Below, piece after piece: positions 36,922-44,921 of a stretch of 50,494 nt of DNA (the first letter of the stretch is position 1; every line of letters starts with the position of its first letter). The stretch spans positions 1 through 50,494 of the forward strand of contig JAIQFR010000021.1 of the NCBI GenBank assembly GCA_020073205.1. The letters run 5' to 3'. This DNA is from Terriglobia bacterium (GTDB lineage: Bacteria > Acidobacteriota > Polarisedimenticolia > Polarisedimenticolales > JAIQFR01). Position numbers and translations under genes: made by a program. The notes beneath the pieces were generated by a model that worked only from the letters and a program-made list of their open reading frames with translations, was not told the DNA's origin and did not search any database.

Positions 36922-37829
36922 GCCGCGCCTTCGCCCGGCTCCGCTACTACGTCTCCGACGCGGCGGACGAATGGCGCCACAGCCCGGGGGTCAACCTGCT
37001 CGCCATCGTGACCCTCGCGGCCGTCCTGTCCCTCGCGGGCGCCGCACTGCTCGTGGTCCACAACGTCGGCGCGCGGCTCGACGGGTGGCGGACCGACGTA
37101 AAGGTCCGGGTCTACCTCCGCGACGACGCCGGCGACGAGGCGCGCAAGGCGATCGCGAGCCGACTCTCCGCCACGCCGGGCGTCTCGGCGGTGCGCCTCG
37201 TCACCAAGGACGAGGCGCTCGTCAGGTTTCGTGAGTCGTTCGGAGAGCTGTCCGACGTGCCCTCGGCCCTCGGGACGAACCCTCTGCCCGCCTCGATCGA
37301 GGCGTTCGTCGCCCCCGGGCCGGGCGCGGCCGCCGCGGCGCGCCGGGCGGTCGCAGCGACATCGGGCCTCGCGGGAGTCGAGGAGGTTCGGTTCGACCTG
37401 GATTGGCTCGACCGGCTCGATGGCATCCTCAGGATGGCGCGCTTCACCGGAGCGTGCGCGGCGGTGGCGGTTCTCGCCGCGGTGATTCTCGTGATCGCCA
37501 GCGTGATGCGGCTCGCGGTCTACGCCCGCCGCGAAGAGATCGAGATCATGCTCCTGGTCGGCGCGCCGCCGAGCCTGGTGCGCGGGCCGTTCCTCGTGTC
37601 CGGCTTCGTCCAGGGGCTCGCCGCGTCCTCCATGGCACTCTTCCTCGTCGAGAGCGCTCGGCGCGCCGCCGTCGCGTCGGCGGGACCGCGGCCCGGAGTC
37701 GTCCTGGACATTCTCGCGGGCCGCCCCCTGCCCGCAGGGGCCGTCGCGCTGGTCGCCGGCGTGGGCGTGCTGGTCGGTCTGCTCAGCGCTGGGTTTGCCG
37801 TTCGCGGCCGCTCCCGATTCGAGGCGTGA
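36918..37829 (+). CDS. ftsX: Cell division protein FtsX
   Basis: FtsX is the membrane partner of FtsE and controls cell-wall hydrolases through its extracytoplasmic loop. The 303-residue product has the usual four membrane segments: one near residues 25-48, then after a periplasmic domain of about 110 residues (with VRVYLRDDAGDEARKAIASR and LGTNPLPASIEAFV) three more at about 170-195, 220-245 and 275-297. LAVYARREEIEIMLLVGAP is the conserved cytoplasmic loop. It starts at GTG 36918 inside the ftsE stop. Confidence 0.94.
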   Translation: MSRAFARLRYYVSDAADEWRHSPGVNLLAIVTLAAVLSLAGAALLVVHNVGARLDGWRTDVKVRVYLRDDAGDEARKAIASRLSATPGVSAVRLVTKDEALVRFRESFGELSDVPSALGTNPLPASIEAFVAPGPGAAAAARRAVAATSGLAGVEEVRFDLDWLDRLDGILRMARFTGACAAVAVLAAVILVIASVMRLAVYARREEIEIMLLVGAPPSLVRGPFLVSGFVQGLAASSMALFLVESARRAAVASAGPRPGVVLDILAGRPLPAGAVALVAGVGVLVGLLSAGFAVRGRSRFEA

Positions 37830-37838
37830 GCGGCGCGA

Positions 37839-37851
37839 GGCCGGGCCGGCC
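37839..37851. terminator. Possible bidirectional stem in the convergent gap
   Basis: GGCCGG, one base, CCGGCC lies between the ends of ftsX (plus) and the outer-membrane peptidase gene (minus). A GC-rich stem in a 36-base convergent gap suits termination in both directions, but there is no T-run on either strand. Confidence 0.35.
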
Positions 37852-37865
37852 GCGACCCGCGGCGA

Positions 37866-40800
37866 CTAGAAATCGAACACGATGTAGAACTCCGTCCTCA
37901 CCCCGCCGGTGTCGGCCTTGCGAGGGACGAGGACCAGGTTGTTATTCGCGTCGAACTGGCAGTTGTTGTTAGGGTCGAGTTGGCAATCGTAGCGCGTGTA
38001 CGCCATCCTCTGGGACCAGGCCCAGTTGAACTGGAGCCCGCCGATGAACAGGAATTGGATCCCCCAGCCGTACGAGCCACGCCCGTCCTGGAAGCGGCCG
38101 TTGGCGGAGTCCCACAACTTGAACTGGACCGGCTTACCGTTGATGTCCACCCCGCTCCGGACTCCGCCGACCCCCGCCAACTCGGGGTCGTAGAACGAAC
38201 CGTCGTTGAACCAGGCCGCCCCGACGTCCATGAACAGGAATCCGCGGATCGAGCGAATCGCGCCGAACGGGAACCGGAGCTGGTCCACGAGTGGGAAGCG
38301 CAGCTCGAGATTGCTCCACGCGACCCGGGTCCCGAAGAAGTCCCGGAAGTTGTACCCGCGGAGCTGGTTGATCCCGCCGAGGGCATAGTAGGTGGGGCGG
38401 CCCCCCGCGCTGTCGACCCCCGCGATCCTCAACGCCAGGAGCGACCGGCGTGTCAGCTGCTTGTACGCGCGAAAATCCAGCGAGTACTCGACGAGGTTCC
38501 CGGGGATCGTGCCACCCGCGTCGGCGCCGTACGTGACGCCGACGTCGAACCGCTTCCCCTGGAACGGCCCCCACTCCTGGTATCGCGTGGTGTCGCCGGT
38601 CAGCGACGTGGAGAAGAGTGCGAACCGGTCCTTGATGTTGACGGTATCCAGGACCGCGAGCCCGGTGTTGGGGTCGACACCGCTGATGCCGAGGATGTAG
38701 TCCTGTGAGCGGTCGAGGTACCCGACGGAGCCCTCCACCCGGTAGTGCCGGCTCATCGGATACTGCACGAAGAACGTCGCGCCCGTCGTCCTCTGGACCT
38801 GATCCTGGCGGGAGGTGAAACCGCTCGAGGACACCTGCGCGTAATAATCCCGGAAGTCGTAGATCGCAGCGCCCCAGCGCAGGCGGTGCCGGAGGTTCAT
38901 GTACATCACCTCGGTGTTCGAGTAGCTGGAGACGCTGGACGCCTGGATGCTGAACCGTTGGTCCCCGAGGAGGTCGGAGAACTGGACCGCGGCGTTCGAG
39001 AGGATCGTCCCGTTGTCGGCGACGCCGACGCTGATGTAGGGGGCCTCCACCTCCCAGTGGTGCCGGTAGGGGCCGATCTTTCCCGCGTCGAGCGTTAGGG
39101 CCAGCGGAGGCTCGAAGGGGTGGATCTCCGGCGCGGCCTCTCCCGCGGCCGCGGGGGCCAAACGGGCCTCGGGCTGTTTGAGAGGCATCCGGAACAGGCG
39201 GAACGTGCCCTCGAAGAACGCGGTGAACACGAGGTACGGCTCGCCGTTCCTCTCCGCCATCTCCACCGGCGAGAAGCAGCCGCCCACCACATCGGTGTAC
39301 TGGCGGATCTCACCCGACGAGAGGTCGAGAGCGTAGATATTGAAGATCCCGCCGGGACCGCGGTCCGAAGAATAGAACAGGGTCTTGCCGTCCCGCGAGT
39401 AGGCAGGCTGGAGGTCGCTGGACGGACCGAAGGTGAGTTGGGTCTTCCTCGACGGGTCCTCGAGGTCGACGGAGAACACCTTCCAGTAGCTCCCGATCCG
39501 TCGGTTGTAAACGAGCGTCTTTCCGTCGGCGGCGTACCAGGGATTCGCGTCGAAGAACTCGTCCTGCGTGAGGTTCCGGATCGACCCGGTGGCGATGTCC
39601 ATCTCGAACAGGTCCACGACCCCGTCCTTGTTCCCCTCGAAGGCGACCCGCTTGCCGTCCGGGGAAAACACGGGGCTCTTGCACTGCGCGATCCCCGGGA
39701 GACGGATCATCCGGGTCAGCCTGCCGGTGAGCCCGTCGAACAGGAGGAGCGGGCGGGCGTTCTCCTTCCGCGCGAACACGGCGATCTGGTCGCTCGCGGG
39801 CGACCAGGAGAGGTCGCGCCGGCCGCTGAACGCCTCCGCGACCAGGTACTGGTAGCGATTGGTCCACCCCTTCGTCAGGTTCCTGATGAGGGATCCGTCC
39901 TCCGCGGAGAGGACGATGAGGTCCAGGTCCATCTTCGGCGTCGCGAGCGCCGAGACCAGCTCGCCGGATGGCGAGAGCGTGGGTGAGAAGGTGAACACCC
40001 CTTCCTTCTTGAGGCCGATCTCCTTGCCGTAATCCTCCGGCGCCTTCTTGTCCAGGAGGACCGGGAAGTACTTCTTGCGAAGGTACCGGTTGAACCTGCG
40101 ATTGAACTCGGGCATGTCGCAGCCGAACGCTTCCTTGACCGCCTTCTCCAGGTTGTTGGTGAGAAGAACCTTGCGGTACTCGTAGATGAAGCTCCGGAGC
40201 CCCTCCTTCCCGAATTCCTTCTCGATGAAGTCGAACACGGCGTGCCCGTACCGGTAGGCCAGGAACGAGGGGTAGACGAGGTCCTGCACCGGGGGAAGGA
40301 TGTTGTTCACCACCGCGTCGCGGATGACCATCCGGTCGAAGTTGTCCTCGTCCTGTCCCAGGTACGAGGCCATTCCTTCCATGATCCAGGCCGGCGGATT
40401 GGAGCGGAGGGCGCGCCCGAGGTATCCCTCGAAGAAGATCGAGTATTGGAAGATGTGGGTCAGCTCGTGGGCAATGACGGCGTAGAGACGGTCGGGCGGC
40501 TCGTCGATCGGAACGACCATCCGGTTCTGCATCGGCTCGGCGAACGCTCCCACCGCCTCCGGCAGATCCTCCATGGTGATGTTGGTCTGCTCGAACTCGG
40601 CGTGGGTCTTGTAGATCACCAGGGGAATCCGCACCTTCAGCTCATGGTCCAAGTCCTTGCTGATCTTGAGGTAGGCGCTCTCGGCGTACGAGACGACGTC
40701 CTGAAGGAGCTCCGCCTCGGTCCCGTAGTAGTAAACGTCGAAGTGGGGCGACGAATAGGTCTTCCAGTCGAACCGGTCGTAGGCGATCTTGTTCTGTCCG

Positions 40801-40877
40801 AACTGCGCCTCGGCGGGGACGAGCGCCAGGCCGGAAGCGACGAGGAGGACGACGGCGCAGCGGAGCGAGGTGTTCAT
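37866..40877 (-). CDS. Outer-membrane fusion: gluzincin peptidase + TolB-like propeller + beta-barrel
   Basis: The 1003-residue protein has a signal peptide (about residues 1-24, ending LVPAEAQ). An N-terminal metallopeptidase-like domain carries His137-Glu-x-x-His141 (AVIAHELTHIFQ) and a likely third ligand Glu167 (AWIMEGMASYL). From about 280 to 560 are TolB/WD40-like blades (PVFSPDGKRVAFEGNKDG, QPAYSRDGKTLFYSSDRGPG). The C-terminal 400 residues look like a BamA/surface-antigen barrel, with alternating strands, GGINQLRGYNFRDFFGTR as in the surface-antigen domain, and a terminal Phe (FYIVFDF). ATG at 40877 is preferred over 40883 because GGGAG lies 6 bases upstream. The role is unknown; peptidase activity is inferred only from the motif. 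Confidence 0.85.
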   Translation of the reverse strand: MNTSLRCAVVLLVASGLALVPAEAQFGQNKIAYDRFDWKTYSSPHFDVYYYGTEAELLQDVVSYAESAYLKISKDLDHELKVRIPLVIYKTHAEFEQTNITMEDLPEAVGAFAEPMQNRMVVPIDEPPDRLYAVIAHELTHIFQYSIFFEGYLGRALRSNPPAWIMEGMASYLGQDEDNFDRMVIRDAVVNNILPPVQDLVYPSFLAYRYGHAVFDFIEKEFGKEGLRSFIYEYRKVLLTNNLEKAVKEAFGCDMPEFNRRFNRYLRKKYFPVLLDKKAPEDYGKEIGLKKEGVFTFSPTLSPSGELVSALATPKMDLDLIVLSAEDGSLIRNLTKGWTNRYQYLVAEAFSGRRDLSWSPASDQIAVFARKENARPLLLFDGLTGRLTRMIRLPGIAQCKSPVFSPDGKRVAFEGNKDGVVDLFEMDIATGSIRNLTQDEFFDANPWYAADGKTLVYNRRIGSYWKVFSVDLEDPSRKTQLTFGPSSDLQPAYSRDGKTLFYSSDRGPGGIFNIYALDLSSGEIRQYTDVVGGCFSPVEMAERNGEPYLVFTAFFEGTFRLFRMPLKQPEARLAPAAAGEAAPEIHPFEPPLALTLDAGKIGPYRHHWEVEAPYISVGVADNGTILSNAAVQFSDLLGDQRFSIQASSVSSYSNTEVMYMNLRHRLRWGAAIYDFRDYYAQVSSSGFTSRQDQVQRTTGATFFVQYPMSRHYRVEGSVGYLDRSQDYILGISGVDPNTGLAVLDTVNIKDRFALFSTSLTGDTTRYQEWGPFQGKRFDVGVTYGADAGGTIPGNLVEYSLDFRAYKQLTRRSLLALRIAGVDSAGGRPTYYALGGINQLRGYNFRDFFGTRVAWSNLELRFPLVDQLRFPFGAIRSIRGFLFMDVGAAWFNDGSFYDPELAGVGGVRSGVDINGKPVQFKLWDSANGRFQDGRGSYGWGIQFLFIGGLQFNWAWSQRMAYTRYDCQLDPNNNCQFDANNNLVLVPRKADTGGVRTEFYIVFDF

Positions 40878-40898
40878 GGACATCTCCCGCGAGCGGCC

Positions 40899-40927
40899 AT
40901 TATCCTGCCGCCGTGCCCCCGTGACAA
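40899..40927 (-). promoter_or_regulatory. Sigma-70-type promoter of the outer-membrane fusion gene
   Basis: On the minus strand TTGTCA (40927-40922), a 17-base spacer and GATAAT (40904-40899) match consensus at five of six bases each. Transcription would begin near 40892, leaving a very short leader that still contains the GGGAG ribosome site. Confidence 0.7.
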
Positions 40928-40940
40928 ACGGGTTCGGCCC

Positions 40941-41963
40941 CTAGCTCTTGAAGATCACCCGGACGTCTTCCCGCGTCCTGGCCGAGACCACGGCGAGCAC
41001 ATCGCCGGCGATCGTCTCGCTGAGCTCGTAGAAAGCCGTGATCGGGTCGTTCGCCAGCCCCTTGTAGATGGCGCTCCTCTGGAAACGGTCGCGGAACAGG
41101 AGGCTGCCCGTCGCGCCGTCGAAGAAGAAGACCTCGATCTCGAAGGTGAACTGCTCCTGCTCGATGAACTGGGTCTGGCGCACCTTCTGGCCGGTCACCG
41201 GGCTGACCGAGTCGACGTCGCCGAACCCCGAGGCGTCGCGCCGCCCGTACCGCACCACGCCCGAGAGCACCAGGTCGGCCTCGTATTCCCGTCCGAGGTG
41301 CTTCCAGAACTCGGAGTTCGCCACCAGGTCCTCGACCGTCTGCTCCGGCACCGCCGGAGGCGGCGTGACGTCGCGGACCTTGAGCGCGGTATGCTTGTGG
41401 AACTCGGCGCGCAGGAAACGAACGATCTCCCGTCCCGTGTCCAGGAGGTCCGTTTCATTGCTGAGGAATCCCGCCACCAAGAGGCTCTTCTCCCCGGAAA
41501 GATCGAGCCGGGCGGGGAGCGGCAGCTTCACCGGCACGCGAATCCCCCCGCGGCGGCTGCGACGGGGCTGGGCGTCCTGGACGGGCGACTGGGCCCCGCC
41601 ATCTTTGCCGGCGTCCGGGCCCTTGGCGGTGCGTCGGAACAACGCGGCGCGCGTGGCGTTGTCTTCGATCCGCGAGTCGCCGCCGCCGAGCGTGATCGCC
41701 CGTTCGTAGAGCCGCTTCGCCTCGTCCCCGTCGCCGAGGACCTCGTGCGCGACCGCGAGGTTGTTCAGGACGTGGGGGTTGTCGGGCTCGATCTTGGCCG
41801 CCTGTTCCCACCGGTAGCGGGCCTCGCGCCAGTCGCCCTTCTGCGCGACCTCGGCTGCGAACCGGAGGATCTCGCCGATGTCCGCTTCGGTCGCGAACGC
41901 GCGAGCCGGTACGCACGCCGCGAGGAGCAGGAGGAGGAGCGTCGGACGAAACCGGCGGCGCAC
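40941..41963 (-). CDS. TPR-containing probable lipoprotein
   Basis: The 340-residue product has an N-terminal signal with a lipobox-like LLAAC (Cys near residue 17) and two or so tetratricopeptide-type helical pairs at about residues 30-95 (FAAEVAQKGDWREARYRWEQ, NPHVLNNLAVAHEVLGDGDE). The C-terminal 200 residues form an unrecognised domain with strands such as ADLVLSGVVRYGRRDASGFG and FTFEIEVFFFDGATGSLLFR, resembling the curli-assembly CsgG/LpoB-type folds only in general pattern. The start is GTG at 41963 after GAGGG; an ATG at 41970 is out of frame. The genes on both sides encode outer-membrane proteins on the same strand, so an envelope role is inferred. Confidence 0.72.
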   Translation of the reverse strand: MRRRFRPTLLLLLLAACVPARAFATEADIGEILRFAAEVAQKGDWREARYRWEQAAKIEPDNPHVLNNLAVAHEVLGDGDEAKRLYERAITLGGGDSRIEDNATRAALFRRTAKGPDAGKDGGAQSPVQDAQPRRSRRGGIRVPVKLPLPARLDLSGEKSLLVAGFLSNETDLLDTGREIVRFLRAEFHKHTALKVRDVTPPPAVPEQTVEDLVANSEFWKHLGREYEADLVLSGVVRYGRRDASGFGDVDSVSPVTGQKVRQTQFIEQEQFTFEIEVFFFDGATGSLLFRDRFQRSAIYKGLANDPITAFYELSETIAGDVLAVVSARTREDVRVIFKS

Positions 41964-42026
41964 GGCACATCCCTCGTCGAAACCCGCCGGACGGCGGGAC
42001 GGCCATGATACACCGCTCCCGGGCCG

Positions 42027-43280
42027 CTAGAACTGGAAGCTGAAGCCGGCGCGCCAGACGCTGACGAGGAAATCCCGGGTGTTGTACAGCGCGGACGTCC
42101 CGAAGGGGGCCGCAGTGTACGTGGTCGGGATCAGAAGCTGGGTCGGCAGCAGGATGCAATCCTGGAACGAGTTCTGCCCGGCCGCGGCTTCGAACTGCAC
42201 GCCTTCGAGGATCCGCACCCGGACGCCTGCCTCACCCGCGACCTGCCACGAGGTCTTGGTGCGGCTCTGCTTGAGCCTGGAGGGGACGGGATACATCCTC
42301 CCGGCGGTGGGGTCCTGCGCGAGGGTGAAGAAGTCTCCGGTGTCCGCGTCGAGACTCTGGTAGACGAACGCCAGGCGGGCCTGCGCGAAGAACACGACGC
42401 GCGCGCGGAAGAGGCGGTACTGGGCCTCCAGCGATCCCGTCGGGCCCACGCCCGACGCGCTCTCGGCGATCGGAAGGAGGCGGATGAACGTGCCGTCGGT
42501 GTACCCGACCCCGCCGAAATCCGCGTTGTTGAGCCAGGCCGTGGCCGGGACCGTACCCTTGTACGTGAAATACCGCAAGCCGGATGACCAGCGGCCCCGG
42601 AACACGCGTCCGCCGAATTCCCGCTGGAAGAGAAAGTCCAGGGTCTGCACTCGATTCTGCAGGTCGTCGGCGACCTCCGTCGACAGGGACGTGTTGAGGT
42701 CGGGGTTGTCGTTCTCGTAGGAGATCGTCCCGTCCGCTTCCAGGATCGGGATGCCCTGGTGCGCCAGGAGATGGCCGTTCTTCACCTGCACCTGCCACCA
42801 GGCCACCGGCGAGCCGATGGGGACACTGCTCGGATTGATTTGCCCTCCGATCCGAGCCAGTGCATCCGCCTCGTATCCCACGGCGTTGAACGTGTAGCGG
42901 GTCTCGCGGTAGCCGCTCCAGACCAGCTGGAACATCCCCTTCTCCGCGGGGAGCTTCCATCCGATGGCGAGGCGGCCGTAATCCAGACTCCCCAGATCCA
43001 GATTGTTCGTCGCGAGGATGGCCGCGGACGTCGTGATCGACGAATCGATCTTGCGCGAACTCGAGGCCCCGCCGGTGTTCGCCTCGATGTAGAGGGAGAA
43101 GCGGTCGCCCCACCAGTGGGCCGCCGGGGCCGGCGCCGCCGGAGGAGTTGCCTGGGCAGGCTTCTCGCCTCCCTCGGGCTTCGGCTCGGTTCCCGGGGTT
43201 TCGTCCGCCAACGCCACGGATCCGAGCACGGCGAGGGCCACGAGCAGGCCCGACATCGCAATCGACCGCTTCCACGACAT
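42027..43280 (-). CDS. Probable outer-membrane beta-barrel protein
   Basis: The 417-residue product has a signal peptide (residues 1-25, SGLLVALAVLGSVALA), a Pro/Ala-rich linker to about residue 55, and then alternating amphipathic strands to the end (for example FQLVWSGYRETRYTFNAVGY, YRLFRARVVFFAQARLAFVY). It ends WRAGFSFQF with the terminal Phe typical of barrels inserted by the Bam machinery. I recognise no specific family. ATG at 43280 follows GGAGG by 9 bases. A strong promoter and a palindrome lie upstream. The gene is divergent from fadL. Confidence 0.75.
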   Translation of the reverse strand: MSWKRSIAMSGLLVALAVLGSVALADETPGTEPKPEGGEKPAQATPPAAPAPAAHWWGDRFSLYIEANTGGASSSRKIDSSITTSAAILATNNLDLGSLDYGRLAIGWKLPAEKGMFQLVWSGYRETRYTFNAVGYEADALARIGGQINPSSVPIGSPVAWWQVQVKNGHLLAHQGIPILEADGTISYENDNPDLNTSLSTEVADDLQNRVQTLDFLFQREFGGRVFRGRWSSGLRYFTYKGTVPATAWLNNADFGGVGYTDGTFIRLLPIAESASGVGPTGSLEAQYRLFRARVVFFAQARLAFVYQSLDADTGDFFTLAQDPTAGRMYPVPSRLKQSRTKTSWQVAGEAGVRVRILEGVQFEAAAGQNSFQDCILLPTQLLIPTTYTAAPFGTSALYNTRDFLVSVWRAGFSFQF

Positions 43281-43354
43281 GAGTGATCGCCTCCGTTCGG
43301 CCCCGACGGTCGCACAAGCCTCGCGGCGGGACCTCCTCGACGGCCCGGTACCAG

Positions 43355-43366
43355 AAAGACGTCTTT
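43355..43366. promoter_or_regulatory. 12-bp palindrome over the start site of the barrel gene
   Basis: AAAGACGTCTTT is a perfect palindrome that overlaps the end of the -10 box and the predicted start of the barrel gene promoter, the usual place for a repressor operator. Confidence 0.5.
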
Positions 43367-43392
43367 ATATGGGGAACCGGGGGTAGAGTCAA
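43364..43392 (-). promoter_or_regulatory. Sigma-70-type promoter of the barrel gene
   Basis: On the minus strand TTGACT (43392-43387), a 17-base spacer and TATAAA (43369-43364) give five of six matches in each box. The leader to ATG 43280 is about 77 bases. The rest of the divergent gap 43281-43570 shows only this promoter and two palindromes. Confidence 0.75.
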
Positions 43393-43432
43393 GGTGCTCT
43401 CGTGGAGTGGGCCCGTCGGGGCGTCTTTCGTG

Positions 43433-43446
43433 CTGCATCGATGCAG
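43433..43446. promoter_or_regulatory. 14-bp palindrome in the fadL upstream region
   Basis: CTGCATCGATGCAG is a perfect palindrome about 125 bases before the fadL ATG in the divergent gap. It does not resemble the known FadR or PsrA operator sequences. A role as an operator is inference from symmetry and place. Confidence 0.45.
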
Positions 43447-43570
43447 AAAGCGGCGGGGCGTGGATCGGGGCCATGTTATCCTGCCAGCCGTTTGTGCCCG
43501 GTTTCCGGCGCCCATTGCTGCGGCGCGTGCCGTGGGGCCCGGATGCGGACCCAATATCAAGGGGGCAAAC

Positions 43571-44914
43571 ATGAGACGTGGGACACCGTGGATCCTCGGG
43601 ACGGCGCTGATCCTCGCGGGCGTGCTTCCCGCGATGGCCTCCGGCTTCAGCATCTACGAGCAAAGCGCCAAGGCCTCCGGCCAGGCGGGGGCGTGGGTCG
43701 CCCGCGCGGACGATGCGGCGGCCAACTGGTACAACCCCGCTGCCCTGACCCGCTTCGACGGGATGCAGGTCCAGTTCGGCCTGAGCCTGATCACGATCGG
43801 AAAGGACACGAAGTTCACCTCTACGGATCCCACGTACAACGCGCCTTACGCGGTGATTTCGCCGACCCGGTTCGACTCCGAGCAGAACAACGCCTTTCCA
43901 GCGAGCTTCTATTTCACTCAGAAGATCAACGGCAAGATGGCGTGGGGAGTCGGCGTGACGACCCCGTTCGGTCTCGTTACCGAGTGGAAGGATCGCCCCG
44001 TCGTCTTCTCCAGCCGCAAGGCCGACCTGATGACGTTCGTCGTCAACCCGAACTTCGCCTACGCCTTCGATGATCGGTGGTCGCTAGCCATCGGCGCGGA
44101 TTACATGCTTGCGGACATCAGAGAGTTCTCGCGAGACGTGGATCAGAGCGCCCTGCTCAGCCAGGAACCCGGGACGGTGGTGGGAAGATCGAATCTCAGC
44201 GGCGATGGCAACGCGTTCGGATGGAACCTGGCGGTTCACGCCAAGGACCCCAAGTGGTCCTTTGGGTTCACGTACCGAGCGGCGCTATCCCCCAAGATCG
44301 ACGGAAACGTGAAATTCTCCGGAATCAACCCCCTGCTGGCGGCGCTGTTCCCGAACGGTCCCGGCACGGCCACGCTCGATCTCCCTGCGGAGGCCGCGGC
44401 CGGCTTCGCGTGGACCGGGGTGCCGAATTGGGCATTCGAGTTCGATCTGAGCTGGGCCCAGTGGTCGACGTTCGACAAGCTGGCGGTGAACTTCGAAAAG
44501 AACACGAGCGTTCCCGGGCCCGCCGGCCCGATCCCGGTCGTTGCGGATATCGACCAGGCCGAGAGCTGGAAGAACACGGTTGCCGCCAGGTTCGGCGCGG
44601 CGTGGAAGATCGCGGGCCCGCATGAGCTTCGATTCGGTGCTGTATGGGACCAGAACCCGATTCCCGACGAGACCCTGCGTCCCTCGATCCCGGATGGCGA
44701 CCGCAAGTCGGTGACGCTCGGTTACGGTTACTGCGGCAAGCACTGGAACGCCGACGTCTATTACATGCCGCTCTTCTTCCAGACCCGGGACGCCAAGGGC
44801 GCCCCGGCCCACAAGCCGAGCGAGAACCCGTATCAAACGGTGGATGGAGTCATCGACGGCAAGTACGAATCCTTCGTCCACCTCATCGGCGCGAGCTTCA
44901 CATGGCGATTCTGA
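43571..44914 (+). CDS. FadL/TodX-family outer-membrane long-chain fatty acid transporter
   Basis: FadL-type barrels carry fatty acids or other hydrophobic compounds across the outer membrane. The 447-residue product has a signal peptide (residues 1-23, ending PAMASG) and the diagnostic N-terminal hatch region SGFSIYEQSAKASGQAGAWV followed by ADDAAANWYNPAALTRFDG. Characteristic later segments include GVGVTTPFGLVTEW and FGFTYRAALSPKIDGNVKF, and it ends FTWRF. It sits 7 bases upstream of an acyl-CoA-synthetase-like gene, consistent with a fatty-acid uptake theme. Confidence 0.92.
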   Translation: MRRGTPWILGTALILAGVLPAMASGFSIYEQSAKASGQAGAWVARADDAAANWYNPAALTRFDGMQVQFGLSLITIGKDTKFTSTDPTYNAPYAVISPTRFDSEQNNAFPASFYFTQKINGKMAWGVGVTTPFGLVTEWKDRPVVFSSRKADLMTFVVNPNFAYAFDDRWSLAIGADYMLADIREFSRDVDQSALLSQEPGTVVGRSNLSGDGNAFGWNLAVHAKDPKWSFGFTYRAALSPKIDGNVKFSGINPLLAALFPNGPGTATLDLPAEAAAGFAWTGVPNWAFEFDLSWAQWSTFDKLAVNFEKNTSVPGPAGPIPVVADIDQAESWKNTVAARFGAAWKIAGPHELRFGAVWDQNPIPDETLRPSIPDGDRKSVTLGYGYCGKHWNADVYYMPLFFQTRDAKGAPAHKPSENPYQTVDGVIDGKYESFVHLIGASFTWRF

Positions 44915-44921
44915 TTCCGTG

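Noticed and set aside
40242-42008. 588-codon plus-strand open frame opposite the outer-membrane fusion and TPR lipoprotein genes
   Set aside because: It spans two convincing minus-strand genes and the promoter between them, with low-complexity composition.
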